Origin: an uncultured Clostridia bacterium
GTDB taxonomy: Bacteria; Bacillota; Clostridia; TANB77; CAG-508
Reading direction: 5' to 3'
Length of the DNA: 5,409 nucleotides
Assembly (NCBI GenBank): GCA_934120675.1
Contig: CAKOUU010000034.1
Coordinates: 1-5,409, forward strand
A model generated the notes under the pieces. The model was given only the letters and a program-made list of their open reading frames with translations. It was not told the DNA's origin and searched no databases. Position 1 is the first letter of the stretch, and each line of letters opens with the position of its first letter. Positions 5,266 through 5,409 of the stretch are shown piece by piece. The translations under genes were made by a program, and so were the position numbers.

Positions 5266-5298
5266 AAAAGCACAGAGGTTAATTTTCTGTGTTTTTTT
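5266..5298 (+). terminator. Intrinsic terminator of the VanW/G5 gene
   Basis: CACAGAGG (5271-5278) pairs with TTTCTGTG (5284-5291), with two G-U pairs near the five-base loop, and is followed by seven T residues (5292-5298). It begins shortly after the stop codon and separates this gene from the tRNA promoter downstream. Confidence 0.85.
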
Positions 5299-5309
5299 AT
5301 TGTGCTCTA

Positions 5310-5338
5310 TTGACATACGTCCTGAAAAAGTCTATAAT
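5310..5338 (+). promoter_or_regulatory. Fully consensus sigma-A promoter for the downstream tRNA unit
   Basis: TTGACA (5310-5315) and TATAAT (5333-5338) both match consensus perfectly with the ideal 17-base spacer, the strongest promoter in the window. Transcription would begin near 5345, about 25 bases before tRNA-Lys. This strength is typical of stable RNA genes. Confidence 0.9.
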
Positions 5339-5345
5339 AAAGAAG

Positions 5346-5360
5346 TAGCTTTTAAAGCTA
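5346..5360 (+). repeat. Small hairpin at the predicted 5' end of the tRNA transcript
   Basis: TAGCTT (5346-5351) pairs with AAGCTA (5355-5360) around three bases. It would form at the extreme 5' end of the primary transcript, ten bases before the tRNA. It could influence 5' stability or leader removal, but the stem is short. Confidence 0.4.
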
Positions 5361-5369
5361 ACAATATAT

Positions 5370-5409
5370 GCATCATTAGCTCAGCTGGTAGAGCAGCAGA
5401 CTCTTAATC
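5370..5409 (+). tRNA. tRNA-Lys (anticodon CTT), truncated by window end
   Basis: The sequence GCATCATTAGCTCAGC matches the acceptor 5' strand and D arm of a tRNA, with the same spacing as the lysine tRNA at the start of the window. The loop CTCTTAA places anticodon CTT at 5403-5405, so it reads AAG. Only 40 bases are present; the T arm and 3' end lie beyond the window. It follows a consensus promoter and is the first gene of its unit. Confidence 0.88.

Overview
The window is AT-rich bacterial DNA with standard-code genes, strong Shine-Dalgarno sites, tRNAs that encode their own CCA ends, and sigma-A-type promoters. It also carries a signal-peptide/LPxxG-type surface protein and a VanW/G5 envelope protein. 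Together these suggest a low-GC Firmicute, most likely an uncultured or gut-type member of the Clostridia. This placement comes from composition and gene families only; no search was run.

Layout. Bases 1-278 hold three tRNA genes on the + strand, Lys(TTT), Glu(TTC) and Thr(TGT), closed by an intrinsic terminator near 288-327. The stretch 331-426 contains what looks like a decayed tRNA-Thr copy in inverted orientation and then a strong ribosome binding site. An SDR-family reductase follows (427-1155), FabG-like and possibly the EF-P 5-aminopentanone reductase type, with its own terminator. Next is a secreted surface protein (about 1328-2458) that has a helical insertion, a BIG2 immunoglobulin-like domain and a C-terminal LPYAG-plus-membrane anchor. 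It has a good promoter and a 15-bp terminator hairpin. A second, bidirectional terminator at 2596-2632 faces a minus-strand gene (2686-3153) for a small stand-alone carbohydrate-binding module of the CBM25/53 type with a basic tail. Its promoter spacer is filled by an 18-bp perfect palindrome. Divergent from it, across 294 bases, is a 603-residue membrane-anchored VanW/G5 protein (3448-5259). The window ends with a terminator, a fully consensus promoter and the first 40 bases of a second lysine tRNA, anticodon CTT.

How it fits together. This looks like ordinary chromosomal backbone: separately terminated single genes between two tRNA units, not one operon or a mobile island. Two genes are envelope-related (the BIG2 surface protein and VanW/G5). 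One is probably a cytosolic polysaccharide-binding protein, and one is a metabolic or translation-factor-modifying reductase. I see no CRISPR array, transposase, phage gene or defence system. The most unusual items are the inverted tRNA-Thr remnant, which could pair with the real tRNA over 24 bases, the stand-alone CBM with its palindromic promoter, and the non-canonical sortase-like motif.
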